A stretch of 64,000 nt of DNA, taken from Pseudophaeomoniella oleicola. Taxonomy: Eukaryota > Ascomycota > Eurotiomycetes > Phaeomoniellales > Phaeomoniellaceae. The notes under the pieces are model-generated. The model saw only the letters and a program-made list of their open reading frames with translations. It searched no databases and was not told the DNA's origin. Positions 50,169-62,314 of the stretch are shown here, piece by piece. The DNA lies in NCBI GenBank assembly GCA_003868215.1, contig QWDQ01000006.1, positions 434,001-498,000 of the forward strand, in the 5' to 3' direction. The position numbers and the translations under genes are program-made. Every line of letters starts with the position of its first letter. Positions within the stretch are counted from its first letter, which is position 1.

Positions 50169-51773
50169 ATGTCGCTCACAACAAAGGTCACTGCGGGTCA
50201 CATTACCTACGACCAACCGATTGGTCTTTATATCGATGGCAAATGGGTGAAGGGCAAAGAAGGAAAGACCTTCGAGACCATCAACCCTTCCAACGAAAAG
50301 CCCATCACTTCAGTCCACGAGGCAGGTCCCGATGGTAAGCCAAAGCGATGCGTCCATTCAGATGTGTGAACCAATTGGCTAACGTCTCTCAGATGTCGAC
50401 ATCGCGGTTGCTGCCGCACGAAAAGCTTTTGAGGGTTCCTGGGCGCAAACTACCCCATCTCAGAGAGGAAAGCTCCTCACGAAGCTGGCAGATCTGTTTG
50501 AGGAGGAAATAGATACTCTCGCCGCCATTGAATCTCTAGACAATGGGAAGGCGTTTTCCATTGCCAAGGGCGACGTTGGGGGTGCAGCGGGTTGCTTGAG
50601 ATACTACGGAGGCTGGGCCGACAAGATCCACGGCAAAGTGATCGATACTGACCCAGAGACTTTCAACTTCACCCGACACGAGGCAGTTGGTGTCTGTGGT
50701 CAAATCATCCCATGGAACTTCCCCCTGCTCATGTGGTCGTGGAAAGTCGGTCCTGCCCTTGCAACCGGTAACACCATTGTCTTGAAGACTGCCGAGCAGA
50801 CTCCATTGTCCGGGTTATACGCAGCACATCTTGTTGACAAGGCTGGTTTCCCACCAGGCGTTGTCAACATCATTTCCGGCTTCGGAAAGACCGCCGGTGC
50901 AGGTGAGTTTTGCACCATTAGTTATAAATCTGATCGTGAAGACTGACCATTTTCGCAGCCATCGCTTCACACATGGATATTGACAAGGTCGCATTCACCG
51001 GTTCCACCCTCGTTGGCCGAACCATCCTCACAGCTGCCGCCAAATCCAACTTGAAGAAGGTCACCCTCGAACTTGGAGGCAAATCGCCAAACATTGTCTT
51101 CGACGATGCCAACATTGACGATGCCATCTCTTGGGTTAACTTCGGTATCTTCTACAACCACGGCCAATGCTGCTGTGCAGGGTCGCGAATCTACGTTCAA
51201 GAGGGCATCTACGACAAGTTCATTGAAGAATTCAAGCACCGTACGTTGAAAAACAAGGTTGGGGACCCGTTCCACCCAGAGACGTTCCAAGGTCCACAAG
51301 TATCTCAACTCCAATACGACCGCATCATGGAATACATCAAGGCTGGTAAAGATGCAGGCGCCAAGCTCGTTACTGGTGGCGAGCGTCATGGTGACCAGGG
51401 CTACTTCATCCAACCCACCATTTTTGCGGATGTCACTCACGACATGAAGATCGTTCAGGAGGAGATATTCGGCCCTGTCTGCAGTGTTCATAAGTTCAAG
51501 ACTGAAGCGGACGTTATCAAGCTTGGTAATCAGACTAACTACGGTCTTGCTGCCGCCGTCCACACCAGCAATCTCAACACTGCTCTCCGAGTCTCAAAGG
51601 GCCTGAGGGCTGGTACTGTGTGGGTGAACAACTACAATATGCTCAACTACCAGGTCCCATTCGGTGGGTTCAAGGAATCTGGTATTGGACGAGAACTTGG
51701 CAAATATGCCCTACAGAACTACACTGAGATCAAGTCAGTGAGAATAAGGATGGGCAGCGCTCTGTTCGGTTGA
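50169..51773 (+). CDS. NAD(P)-dependent aldehyde dehydrogenase
   Basis: Three exons: 50169-50334, 50393-50902 and 50959-51773, giving 496 aa, the standard ALDH length. Motifs in order: [39 protein letters not shown] (cofactor pocket), [22 protein letters not shown] (glycine motif), the general-base glutamate in [13 protein letters not shown] and the catalytic cysteine in [14 protein letters not shown]. The C-terminus has [20 protein letters not shown] and [14 protein letters not shown]. No targeting peptide is visible, so it is probably the cytosolic enzyme that oxidises acetaldehyde to acetate in ethanol use. The exact substrate cannot be told from sequence. Confidence 0.93.
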
Positions 51774-52084
51774 GCAACGCGAGATTAGGTGTATATGCTT
51801 CGAAATCAGTCTTAGCCTTGTTATGGATATCTATGGGATGCTCGAGGATAGTAGCTACGGATTAGTTATGGGTCGTTATTGGCGTGCAGATACCTTCAAA
51901 TGAAAAAGTAAAAATCGTCAACTACACTTCGTTTTGTTTCTGCTCCTCTCGTTAGCGAGGTCGATATACCTGTAGTGGTCTTCAAGTATAAAGCAAGTGA
52001 GTCCCATTAGTTCTCAATAAGGAAGAGGTAGTTCAGAGGGGTGATCAGAATTAATATACATATAGAAAGAACCTCGAAATCTTC

Positions 52085-52613
52085 TCAACACCCTTTCACT
52101 TTCGCAACCCCAAACCAACCATCAATCTCCACCACATAACGATGAGCCCTTTGCCTTGCGATCCTATCTCCTATCTTCTTCCCTTGTTCGACCTGAGTTT
52201 CCAAAGATCGTTCTAGTGTTGATCTTCAACATCATCCGTTAGTTAACCGTCCTCTTTCCAAGACAAGTGCTGGATGTTGATCAACTTACAAGGGACCGGC
52301 AGGGTAAGCTGGCGCGATTCATGACAGAGTGGCAAATGATGAAGACGTCTGCGCCTTCCTTATGATGTACAAGTCAGTTCTCTGGGAAATATCATGCGGA
52401 GGGTGGGAAGGTAGGTGGTTGCTTACCGCTGGCGCAGGAATTTGAGGAGTGGGCAGCTGAGGAGTGGGTATTCGAACCTCAGGCCGGTGCCTATAGGAAT
52501 CATGTGTCAGTTTCTGGAATCTTATGAGGATCAAGGAGTTGTGGATCTTACCGCTGCCACCGTCGTCGTCGGCTGGCGACGGGCGCACCGGCCTGATGCG
52601 CGACGGAAGGATG
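52085..52613 (-). CDS. 3' exons of an unrecognised minus-strand gene
   Basis: Four short exons chain in consistent phase: 52613-52552, 52490-52427, 52358-52290 and 52192-52085. All donors are consensus (GTAAGA, GTAAGC, GTAAGT). The encoded C-terminus runs from a basic SRRRRWQRHRPE stretch through a proline repeat (IPTPQLPTPQIPAPA) to ADVFIICHSVMNRASL and ends YVVEIDGWFGVAKVKGC. I do not recognise the family. The 5' part is unresolved. The first of these exons starts inside an arm of the palindrome array at 52.6-53.0 kb, so that array may have supplied its splice acceptor or split the gene. More exons probably lie at 53.1-54.3 kb. Confidence 0.5.
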
Positions 52614-52990
52614 CTACTGTGAGGTTGCAAGACGCTGTCGCTTGTTGGACTCTTGCGATGCCACAGTAGCATCCTTCGCATGGCCCGGGGGAGGTCCCTG
52701 GACGGTCTCCAAAGTTGTCAGGCACCTCCCCCAGGCATCTCGCGAGTATGCTGCTGTGATGTCATTGAGCCGGAGCCAACGACACCACAGTAGCATACTT
52801 CGCAATGCCCGGGGAGGTGTCTGCAGGATTTGTGCCGTGGCTGCTTCGCAAATCCTGCAGATACCTCCCCGGGGAGCCTCACAAAGAGCTACCGTGATGC
52901 CATTGAGCCGGAGCCAACGACACCACAGTAGCATACTTCGCAATGCCCAGGGGTGGCAAGGTTCACATGTGGTGAACTTTACCACCCCAA
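52605..52990. repeat. Array of alternating palindromes (inverted tandem repeat)
   Basis: A short unit is repeated in alternating orientation. The word CCACAGTAGCAT(C/A)CTTCGCA occurs at 52661-52680, 52785-52804 and 52923-52942. A 48-bp segment at 52763-52810 is identical to 52901-52948, a period of 138 bp. Each copy faces an inverted, diverged copy (near 52609-52631, 52747-52768 and 52886-52907). Between them lie three further hairpins: 52687-52700/52719-52732, 52811-52832/52849-52870 and 52950-52966/52972-52988. The mismatches between arms that I checked are mostly transitions. Confidence 0.85.
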
Positions 52991-53115
52991 GACCCTGTCC
53001 ATACCCCCTCTATAGGGGTTCAGACAACCTTCATTAAGGAGCAGCCATATTTCGGGCGAGGTACTCCTTACCTGATGAAGGCGGCTGTATGAACAGGGTC
53101 TATAATCCCCGGAGG

Positions 53116-54300
53116 TTACCCCTGTACCCTGAAAAGTCAGCAAATGAGCACGAAGAAAAGTCTCGTTTTAGTTCAAAAAGACTCACCAGGAGCAGAGATG
53201 TCCAAAGGACTCAGCATAGCGCTGAATGAAGCTGCTGTTGTCCTGGGCCAATATCCGGATAGCAATGGATTCGGTGTCGGGATGCCGGGGGATGATCTTC
53301 ATGGTGGCGTTGGGAGAACATGATGCCTTGAAATCAAGGTGGTCAGTCACTTTACCTATGGCAACATAGGAGATGGCACGACTTACATGATGATGCTCTC
53401 TCTCGCCATGGTTCGTGACCGACAGCAACATTGCCGGCGATACCTTTCGGTCGATCCTGTATGTATGACAACAGTCAGCCTGGTCACTAAACAGATGATG
53501 GACAACAGCTTTGTGAGAATGAGGGGTATCTTCCATCAGATTCAAAGCAGTTACTTTATGACTCAATCATGACAAAGGACCTCTGATCAAGGTACCAAAT
53601 TGTTCTGAGCTCGTACATGTTCATCACAAGGAAATGTTGCTTGTTGAAACCTGCAAACAACGGCAGGAGGAGAGAAAGAATGAATGAAAACGTACCTTCA
53701 GCATCCTCTTGGGACTCATCAAAGTGCTTTGAGCTTCGGGTTCTGTTTGCTTTTAAAGGGTAGAAAGCTCTACCCGGAAAGACAACGACATGTTAGCAAG
53801 CCTGTCGCCAACGAAATGATGAGGTACACAGAGGATGGAGTGCCATGTTCAGACCATGAATGTTAAATCAATGAAGTATCGTCAACCGAAGTGGTTGCCT
53901 CTCAGTTCTCTCAAGGTTCATCATAACAAGAGGGGGCATGCATGATGGAAGGAAAGGGGACTTGACTTACCATTATATGTGTGAGAGAGGAGATTCGTTG
54001 ATGCGATATCACAAGACGGAATTGTGTCTGGACCGTGTGAAGTGTTAGTCCTCTGTTCACGATATGGAACAGATGGCGTCCCTCTCATCGTTTGCTAGAA
54101 AGAAAGGGGCATATGGTCTGACAAGGACGATTGTGCGTGGTCAAGAGGAGGGTTCAAAGGGGCAAATGACTTACCTCGATAGAGGGAGGAGAAAAATATC
54201 CACCAAAGACCCGCTCAGACCCAAAAGTCAGACGGAAGGGAGAATGAAAATGGGGGAAGGCATGATATCACATCTCTGTTTCCTTCTCATACAGAAGGGA
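53116..54300 (-). other. Possible further exons of minus-strand gene(s), unresolved
   Basis: Minus-strand donors of good consensus sit at about 54174, 53970, 53695, 53386, 53186 and 53071. An exon pair can be read across 53695-53651: FDESQEDAEG joins FNKQHFLVMNMYELRTIWYLDQ and ends at a stop at 53556. A second open frame, 53536-53183, starts MEDTPHSHKAVVHHLF and contains NATMKIIPRHPDTESIAIRIL before a donor at 53186. I could not join these to each other or to the 52.1-52.6 kb exons in one frame. They may be one gene, two genes, or a spliced noncoding transcript. Confidence 0.35.
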
Positions 54301-54463
54301 GAAGACAGTTGTTGTACATCAATGATCCTTTGAGGAGCAAAGAGGCTATTTGAATGGAGCTTCTGGAGGAGAGAGATGTTGATGTAAAAGAAGAAAGAAA
54401 AGAGGAAGAGGAGGATGTGAGAGAGATATTTATACGTGGGGAGGAGTCTCGATCGATGCCTAA

Positions 54464-54609
54464 ATACGCCGTTATGGTCACTACGCTCGACCACGACGGC
54501 ACCAAAAGGAACGAGACGGAACCGTGGGAAGCCTGGATACGCCGTTGTGGTCTCTACGCTCGACCACGATGGCACAGAAGAGAACCAGACGGAACCGTGG
54601 GAACGAGGG
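54464..54609. repeat. Two tandem copies of a 73-bp unit
   Basis: A unit starting ATACGCCGTT begins at 54464 and again at 54537. Both contain CTACGCTCGACCACGA and AGACGGAACCGTGGGAA. The copies differ at a handful of positions, several of them transitions. Confidence 0.85.
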
Positions 54610-55265
54610 GGAGGGTATGGTAGGGTTTAGGGGTGTCCAATTGGCCGAACGGACTCGATTCGTTCTGGGGAGTAGAACAGAGCAGAGCAGAGGTCAAGAT
54701 ATCAGGCAAAGAATGCTGTCTGCAACGCACACACGACCAGACCAAACGAACGACAACGATCTCTCTGTCTACTAGGAGGACATCACGAATCTAGCACATC
54801 AGGTGGAGGTACGTACCAACGACGACAACACAGGTATACACAGGATCAAAGAGAAGACGCAGTCTTCATTCATGCTGCTAACTATCCACAGACCACATCT
54901 CCCCTTCGCTGGGCTCGACATATCAAGATCTATACGAAAAGCTATCAAAGAGAAAGCTCTAGCATTACAACCCGCATTCATCCATCAAACGCCGACAAAT
55001 CCATCTAGCATCCCAACCGAGACAGTTAGCAGCAATCAGGTCATTCTTTGGGGAAAGAACAAAACTCAATGGAGAATACAGCATCTCTCCATTTCAAACC
55101 AGACAGTCGAACTAGCTAGCGAGAATAACAGACAGACAGACAATCACAAGACCCATTTATCATCATGAAAAGACGAAACAGGAAGGAAAGAAACAATAAA
55201 AAAAAGGGGGGGAGGGGGGAGATACAATAGATATACATACATACAAGCAGACAAAAGTACATACA

Positions 55266-55299
<34 letters not shown>

Positions 55300-55752
55300 G
55301 ATACAGACAGACAAGAACTCCAAATACAAACATAAAATGAACCACAAAGTGTTCCAGAAAGTTTCTACGTCTTTATCATGGAACTGTTTACTGTATCGGT
55401 TTGACCCCTTTTTTTTCCTTTTCCCCCTTTTTTCTTCTGTGTCCGTGCGTGTGCTGAACGTTCTCACAACGATGATATCATTCATAGATATGATCTAGAT
55501 TTCACGGTTTTTTATGGTTTTGTAGTTTTTGTATAGCTGTGACCCGTGACAGTGATGGCTAGGGCTAGGGCTATGTTTGTCCATGATGCTTTACCTTTTT
55601 TTCGTGTGTGTGTGTGTGTGTGTGTGTGTGAGTTGTTAAACAAACATGGATCAATATAACTAACTATGGAGGGAAGTATGTCATCAACCACTTAGATCCC
55701 TGATCAGCGCGAGGAAAAAAAAGAGATCATCCAGGACCAACACTCCTACTTC
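54610..55752. repeat. Intergenic region with microsatellites
   Basis: No gene seen. It contains an ATAC run near 55255-55293, a GT run near 55605-55630, G-rich and T-rich runs near 55200-55215 and 55408-55432, and GGCTAGGGCTAGGGCT near 55557-55572. It lies past the 3' end of the P450 gene. Confidence 0.6.
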
Positions 55753-57790
55753 TCACTCCCCTCCCCTCCTCCTTCTCATCCAACAATTCCACCCATACGG
55801 CACGGCCGTAAAATGCGTCTCGAACCTCCACTCCTTCTTCGCATCAACCATTTCGATCTCGTAGTCACGCGTCAGCTGTGCTGCGACTTTGGAGATCTCG
55901 AAGTGCGCGAGGTTGCGGCCGGGGCATTGGTTGTAGCCGGCTCCCCACTGGGGCGAGGAGGAGAGAAGAGGTTAGTGGGTTTTATGGGTTGGGGAGGGAA
56001 GGGAGGGAAAGGGTGGGATTTGGGAACTTACATGTATTAAAAACTTGTCCATCTGGCTATATCGGTCGGGATCGAGCCAGCGGTCGGGGTTGAAGGAGTT
56101 GCAATCCGGGCCGAAGAGGGTGGGGTTGCGGTGGAAGACCCAGGGGTTGATACTTAGGACGGTCTAGCAGAAGATTTGTAGTAGTCAGTAATGAAGGGTA
56201 TGGTACGATTGTGAGTGAATAGTTCACAGAAAGCTGGCATTTCAGGAAAAGTACATCAAAATACAAGATACATCCAGCAGACGAGATAAGAAGTCCAGCA
56301 TATCAGGAAAGTACGGTAATTTCTTTTACTTACCCCTGGCTCGAAGAATCTACCGGCGACTGTGATGCCACCAGCAGGGACCACGCGAGGGAGACCCGTC
56401 CCGATTGCGGTGTGGTAGCGGTAAGTCTCTTTGATCTACCTGAGGTCAGCTTATCTCGATAGGCCTCATTTAGTAATACTCACACAAGCCTGAAGGTACG
56501 GCAGTTTCTGTGTTTGAGCATACGATATAATGTCTGAGAGCTCTCCTTTTGCCTGAGCGTCATCGATTTCCTGGCGCAACCGTTCAAAGTACTTTGGGTT
56601 TCTGACCAAATAATAAAATAAACCTTGCAAAGAGGCGCTGGTTGTATCTGCTCCGGCACCGATGTTTGCGACTGCGGCTCCCATGACCTCGGCTTCCGCC
56701 ATACGGTCAGGATACTCGCGGCGAACACTCATCCAACGCTCCACCATGTCATTTCGGGCTTCTGGGTTCTTCTTCCTGGAATCCAGGGCTTTCAGGCAGG
56801 TGTCGAAGATGTGCGAGGATGGCTGCAGGCCGATACGGCTCAGAAGTGGGTTGCCCAAAGTGAGATTGTGTAGCCAGACGTAGTAACCCATAATGGCAAC
56901 GTAGAGGGCCAGTGCACGGGTGTTGGCAATGGCGTTTCCGACGTCGGTACCGGTTTCCAAAAACCGAAATGCCCTGGAAAATGTCACCTCGCCTACGACG
57001 TCGAAGGCAAAGTAGTTGAACCATCGGTCGAATTCGACAGGCTTCCCGGCCTGGGATAGTTCATCGAACCGTGTTTCGAGCAGCTCTAGGAGCTTATCGA
57101 CGTAGGGTTCTGACTTGATGATGTTGGAAAGAGCATATCCTGAAGCAACGTTTCGTGACTTGTGGATATGGCGTTTTGGATCCAGCTCGGACATCTGATT
57201 CACATAGTGGTAATCCGGTAGACTGAATATAGAATACCATTTCCCCTGTCACGTTTGTCATTAGTCACAACATTACATCGGGAGTCACACGGTCTGGCAT
57301 CGAGTAGGCCAGCGTTATACGAGGCAATACGTAATAAGTTGTCGCGGTAGAAGGGGGCTTACCTTGGGAATGTTGGTGTGAAGCAGTTGCTTGATGGCAT
57401 CGGGGTGGGCGACGCTGACTTCGTTGTATGCAATACGTACAAAATCGCCTGTTTTGAAGACGATTCAATTAGAAAGGAGAATCAGATATAGTGGCAGACC
57501 TGATAGTACGCTCTCAAGCATTGGATTCGATATGGGTTATCAGGGACGTTCATACCATGTTCACGATGTAGTTTGATCACTTCAACCTCGGTATGGCCTT
57601 TGCAAAGTTGATATACTTGCCAGAAGTGCGAGAACGAGGCCAGGAATGGGCCGGGAATATCGCTGATGGACGAGAAATACCGCCTTCTGACGGCAATAAC
57701 AACCGCGAGTATCGAAGCCAGCGACAGCACGGAAAGGAAGGGGGTAGCCCATACATTGGACCAAGCTTCGATTTGCGGCACCACGGCCAT
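55753..57790 (-). CDS. Cytochrome P450 monooxygenase (pisatin demethylase-like)
   Basis: Six exons: 57790-57556, 57448-57363, 57245-56484, 56435-56334, 56163-56032 and 55947-55753, giving 503 aa. It has an N-terminal membrane anchor (FLSVLSLASILAVVIAV) and the hinge DIPGPFLASFSHFWQ. The I-helix reads ANIGAGADTTSAS, with the oxygen-activating acid/threonine pair. The K-helix ExxR-type segment is IKETYRYHTAIGTGLPR, the PERF-like region is FNPDRWLDPDR, and the heme loop WGAGYNQCPGR holds the cysteine ligand, with W where F is usual. The sequence around the heme loop is typical of the pisatin demethylase/CYP57-like group of fungal detoxifying or secondary-metabolism P450s. No biosynthetic cluster is visible around it. 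The substrate is unknown. Confidence 0.9.
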
Positions 57791-59471
57791 GGCTCGATGA
57801 AGGATTCTGGAATATGCTGTTCTGATATCTGCTCGTTGTTTGTTTCAATGTAATTTCACGTAAGGATCAAGAATCCATCGGACAGTTGACGAGGACTGAT
57901 AACGACTGGACGCTCCAACTAGATAGCCAATGGCATTGCGACGTAGAACCGGGACAAGGCGGACAGTTCAGGATGTCCTCTTCGTCAAACAAGAACAAGA
58001 CTACACCAAATTGAAACCCAAAAGGGGGAGATGAGCTGACCGCCGAGTCGGTTGAGAAGAGGAAGCAACACGCCAGGTAAGTGATTATCGATTGTTGCGT
58101 CTTCTCACGCTCACAAGCTCGGCAGGCCCAGGTCTTTGAGTTGGCTACTGACTGCTGCCGACGAGGCGAGTCTCTCTCGGGCAAGCGAACAGTAGCCTAC
58201 TAAGTTACGTTACTGTATGTAGCGAGGTAGTCTGCTTTAGTGCAACGTCCGTCCGGTCGCTTATGCCTGAAGATGGGTCCACAAGAATTATACTACGTTG
58301 TACGTTGTATGTTGCACAGCAATTACCAAAACAAGGAGGAGCTTTCTTATCGACGCCGAGAAAGGTCAGGGGAGAGCAGAGAGGTCTGACCCGATATCTG
58401 TATGAGGCACCTTACTATGTGACAAGGCATGGCTAAGATGTCTAGCAGGTGCATCCGACTTTACTTCCTGGCATCCTCTCAACGAAGGATCAGGCATTTG
58501 TTCGAGGCCGACGGCTTGCACTACTATGTGAACACTTGCACATCATATGCTCTCAAACTCATATCTTAAGGGACTACTCGTATCACAGTTCAACCCCAGT
58601 ATCTCGGAGTACGAGGTGGTTCTAATGAAGCTCATTGCACGGAAATCTGGACGATCCAAACCCACCAAACCAACATCTCTCCACTACTTCTTTTCTCCTG
58701 CAACGAACCACGGTCAGTGTTTATATCCACCATCCATCCTTGCCGTTTGCCGGACTGGGGTTCGACAGTTTTCTTCATCCTGTCATCCTTGTCGGCTCGG
58801 ATCCGACCTCGAGATTCCGGTAGTGTTAGCGAGTGGACGGTCGTTGCGGCCTTTCCTCTTGCTGCAAAGATCGACTTCGTCTCAAACGCTTAACTCGTAA
58901 ATACCTTCCACATCATTTCCCCGGCGCTCTCGGCTACTACTCCATACTTTAAAGCATGCTGGCGACTGTTGCTCTATCACAGTACTATCCTGAGCCAACG
59001 ACACGCTGTAACGGCACCAATGGCGTCTAGTGTCTTCTGATCTTGGTAACCAACCGCTGGTCCCATCGCCTTGTCTCCTTTTCAACTGTTACTATCTGAA
59101 GCTGATCGACCGTGCTACAAGCGTTGATGGCTTGAAAAAATCAAATTCAGATCCCGACATCTCCACACATGCCATGGCGAGACGTTGTCTAATGTTGGTG
59201 TCGCTATCAGAACTATTGGGGGATGTACAGGGGACATGAAACTACTCCGTTCTATCGTAGTAGTTGGTGCGAGCGACCAGAAGGATCTGTTCTCCACCGA
59301 TTGTTGCGGTACTCAAGCGCTTGCCCTGTGCACAGGAAATCACGACGATCGGCTATTCAGTGCATGAACCATACATGAAGGCTTCATACGCCAGAAATTC
59401 CGAGATGTAGTTACCACCTCTGCTTTTTCTCGATGCATGGCCGTTGACCCCAAGCCGACATTCTCTTCACC
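57791..59471. promoter_or_regulatory. Shared upstream region of the P450 and the rhodopsin-like gene
   Basis: 1.68 kb between two divergent start codons. No ORF reads like protein. It contains a short repeated word (TACGTTGTACGTTGTATGTTG) near 58291-58313; otherwise nothing stands out. Confidence 0.4.
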
Positions 59472-60894
59472 ATGGCGTCTGCGGCTGTACCAAATCTAAC
59501 GCCAGAATTTCTCGCGCAAGATCGCCGTCCTGTCGCAATCACTGGGATTGGCGTAACTACGGCATTGTCTATTGTGGTGGTCATCGTCCGCTCCTTTGCA
59601 AGACGGAGAGTGATCAGGAACTTTGGATGGGATGATGCCATCATCTGTATTGCCGCCGTGAGTGGCCTTGAATTCCGCGATTGGCTGACGCAGTCTCTGC
59701 AGCGAATACGCTTCCGACCTTATGGACTGGTGACTGATCATGAGCGGTCGTTTAGGGGCTCAACGTAATAGTCATGGCGCTTTCGCTGAAGGTTCTGCAA
59801 TATGGTGCCGGTCGACATATATACGCCTTGACAGCTCCAGACCTTGTCCAGTTGTACAAATGGCTTGTCTCTGCCCAATTGACCTACATGCTCGCCTTGT
59901 GGGTGTGTCGGTTATCAGGCCTGGCATTCTACGCTCGTCTCAGCCCCGTCCCCCAGTTTCGACTCTACTTGCGTGTATCGGTCGTCTTCGTCACCGCCGT
60001 CTGGATTACGCAGACGCTTGTCATTGCCCTCCAATGCATCCCGCTAGCAGCGCTTTGGGGTGGTGCAGAGGGGAAGTGCCTAGGTTCCAAAGCCGTGTTT
60101 ATCTCGACGGCAACATTGACCATCATTTGCGACTCGCTCATTCTCTTGCTTCCTCTACATATTGTGTTCACCATCAAAAGTTCATTGACTCGCAAAATCG
60201 GCCTTGCTGTTGTATTGTGTTTTGGGATATTGTATGTGCTTCCCTTTCTCATAACTTGTCTAATAGACCGAGGCTAACTCTACTTCCGCTCCAGCGCTGT
60301 CATGTAAGTCTCCATGCCACCACGTCCTCGTTCGAACAACCTCCGAACCCCTGATCTCTCTCTACGCTCATTCAAAGCCTTGCACCCCCTTCATCCCGTT
60401 AAACCTCAACATACTAACCCTTTCCCTACAGCACATCCGTCTTCCGCATCGTCGCCATGATCCCCGCCATCACCCACGCGGATGCAACATGGTATTTCTC
60501 CACCGTAATGGTCTGGTCCGACACCGAAATCAGCACCGCCATCATCGCCCTCTCCCTCCCGGCCCTCAAGGGCCTCTTCGGCGTCCTCTTCGACCGCGAA
60601 AAGTCGTCCGAAAACAGCAGCTATATTCGAAGCGGTGGCGGCGGCAGATCTGACACCGACCGCCGAATGATCATGAATCTCAAATCGCTGCGGTCGTTGT
60701 CCGATCATAATAATGCCCGGAAGGGGCAACGTCTGTACGAAGGACGTGATACGGTCCCGAACAATGTCCGTGTGGACGGCGGCATGAGCGATAACACGAG
60801 CGAGGAGATCTTATGGGACGGACATGGCAACGACGGGAATGCGATCAATGTCAAAAGGACCGTTGATGTAAGCGTTGCTGATGCATCGAACTGA
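59472..60894 (+). CDS. Fungal rhodopsin-like (PTH11-related) seven-TM membrane protein
   Basis: Four exons: 59472-59657, 59756-60231, 60295-60303 and 60432-60894, giving 377 aa. Exon 3 is a nine-base microexon. The N-terminus reads RRPVAITGIGVTTALSIVVVIVRSFARR, the family's first TM helix. It is followed by the conserved FGWDD and, 22 residues on, YGAGRHIY. Hydrophobic helices continue through LAVVLCFGIFAVITSVFRIVAM and end after IALSLPALKGLF. The cytosolic tail is S/D/N-rich. These proteins belong to the large fungal rhodopsin-domain family that includes PTH11-like candidates; ligands are mostly unknown. It lacks an N-terminal CFEM domain. The 99-bp first intron is chosen because it restores the family spacing between DD and YGxGRH. 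Confidence 0.87.
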
Positions 60895-62314
60895 GCGACA
60901 TGATGTATGTATGTATGTATGTATGTAACTAGTTACGAGGTTGTTGTTGTTGTTGTTGTGCCAATGGGAAAAATTTCATTCTTCAAATGTATGTACCCAT
61001 CTATTAATAACCTCCTTTCTTCCCTTCCTCCTTCCCCCTTTAACGTATTTATCTACCTACCTACTTCACATATCCCAACCCCAAAAATAACAGAATCGGG
61101 GGGGGGGGTTTAAACATCCTTAGGTATTCACTCCTCCATTCCCCATTCCTTCCTTCCTTTCTAGCTAGGGTCCTTGAACATCATAGAGGAGGTTAGGTAG
61201 GTTCGTTAAAAAAACAAAAAAAGATCGGAATTTTTGTTGTATATACCTACCTACAGGTACCTACCTAGCTTACATTACCTAGGTAAGGTAGGTAGGAAAT
61301 CAGATACTTGCGTATTAACTAATTAATACATGAAAGAAAAAGAAAGAGAGAAGGAAGAAGAATACAAACTTCTCTGTTTTTTTTCTTTCTTTTTCTCTGG
61401 TTGAACTTCTTGTCGACTTTTTTTCTTCTCTCTTTTTGGGTTGAAAAAGAGGAAAGAAAAGGGGTGTTAGTACACACATTTTCATCACATCACGTATTTC
61501 AAATATTAGCCGACAGAACAGATAGGTAGATAGATATTACTGTAGCTTACTACCACTATCCATTCAGAGACACCGATGGTCAATGGCTGATTACAGAGAC
61601 GCGCTTATCGAACTCGAATGATTTTTGCAGTTTATCATTCTGTCAACTGTCTGGATTGCATAACCTTGCCCAGCCCTGCCTATCCCTGGTTATGGTGATG
61701 ATAATTTCTTTACGGCTGCTGCCGTTTCGCGAAGAAGGGTATTAAGGCATGACGCTGCTTGGAGAAAATAGTAAAAACAGGCCTCCATGGTGAAGAAAAA
61801 GGAAAGAAGGTCTCGTCTATTACGGCCTTGTGTGTAGAGGATCATACATTGTGTGGAACGCGCGACGACTTGTCTGAAAATCAGATATTGCGAAAGAAAA
61901 AAAGAAACAGAAAACCAGAGTAGAGTAGAGCAGACTGGGCTTCCCCGTTCATGTCGAAGCATATTGAAACCATCCTCCCTTTTGCTATCCTTTGGGAAGC
62001 AAACGTTCCTGATAGCTTTCTCCCGTAACTCCCATACTCCATTTGCAGCAATTTCAGAGGTTGGTCATTCTTCTTGTTGATCCCATGTCCTGACATGAAT
62101 GAAAGCCGCCTAGCTCCGCCGCGAGTAGTATGTTGCCCTCTCAGATAAGAGAGAAAGCACGGATGAGAAGAGAGAAAATCACTGGATGCCGAAAACATGG
62201 ACAATCAACACTCCAGAAAGCGAGTAGAAACGCCTCTTGATGGGGCCCTTTGCCGATGCAATGCGTCTGACTGCATCTTGTACCGCATAGACAACTTCGT
62301 TTCCTTCTCCAGCG
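60895..62314. repeat. Intergenic region with simple repeats
   Basis: No gene seen between two converging stops. Repeats: TATG run at 60905-60926, TTG run near 60940-60958, G-run near 61097-61107, TACCTACC/TAGGTAGG words near 61240-61300, and pyrimidine/purine runs near 61340-61460. Confidence 0.6.

Noticed and set aside
52460-52490. GGTTCGAATACCC on the minus strand, resembling a tRNA B box
   Set aside because: The flanking bases do not pair as a T arm, there is no A box or cloverleaf, and the segment lies inside a predicted exon.
59658-59755. A possible 27- or 36-bp extra exon in the rhodopsin-like gene
   Set aside because: It would insert RIRFRPYGL into a membrane helix; skipping it restores the 22-residue spacing between DD and YGxGRH.
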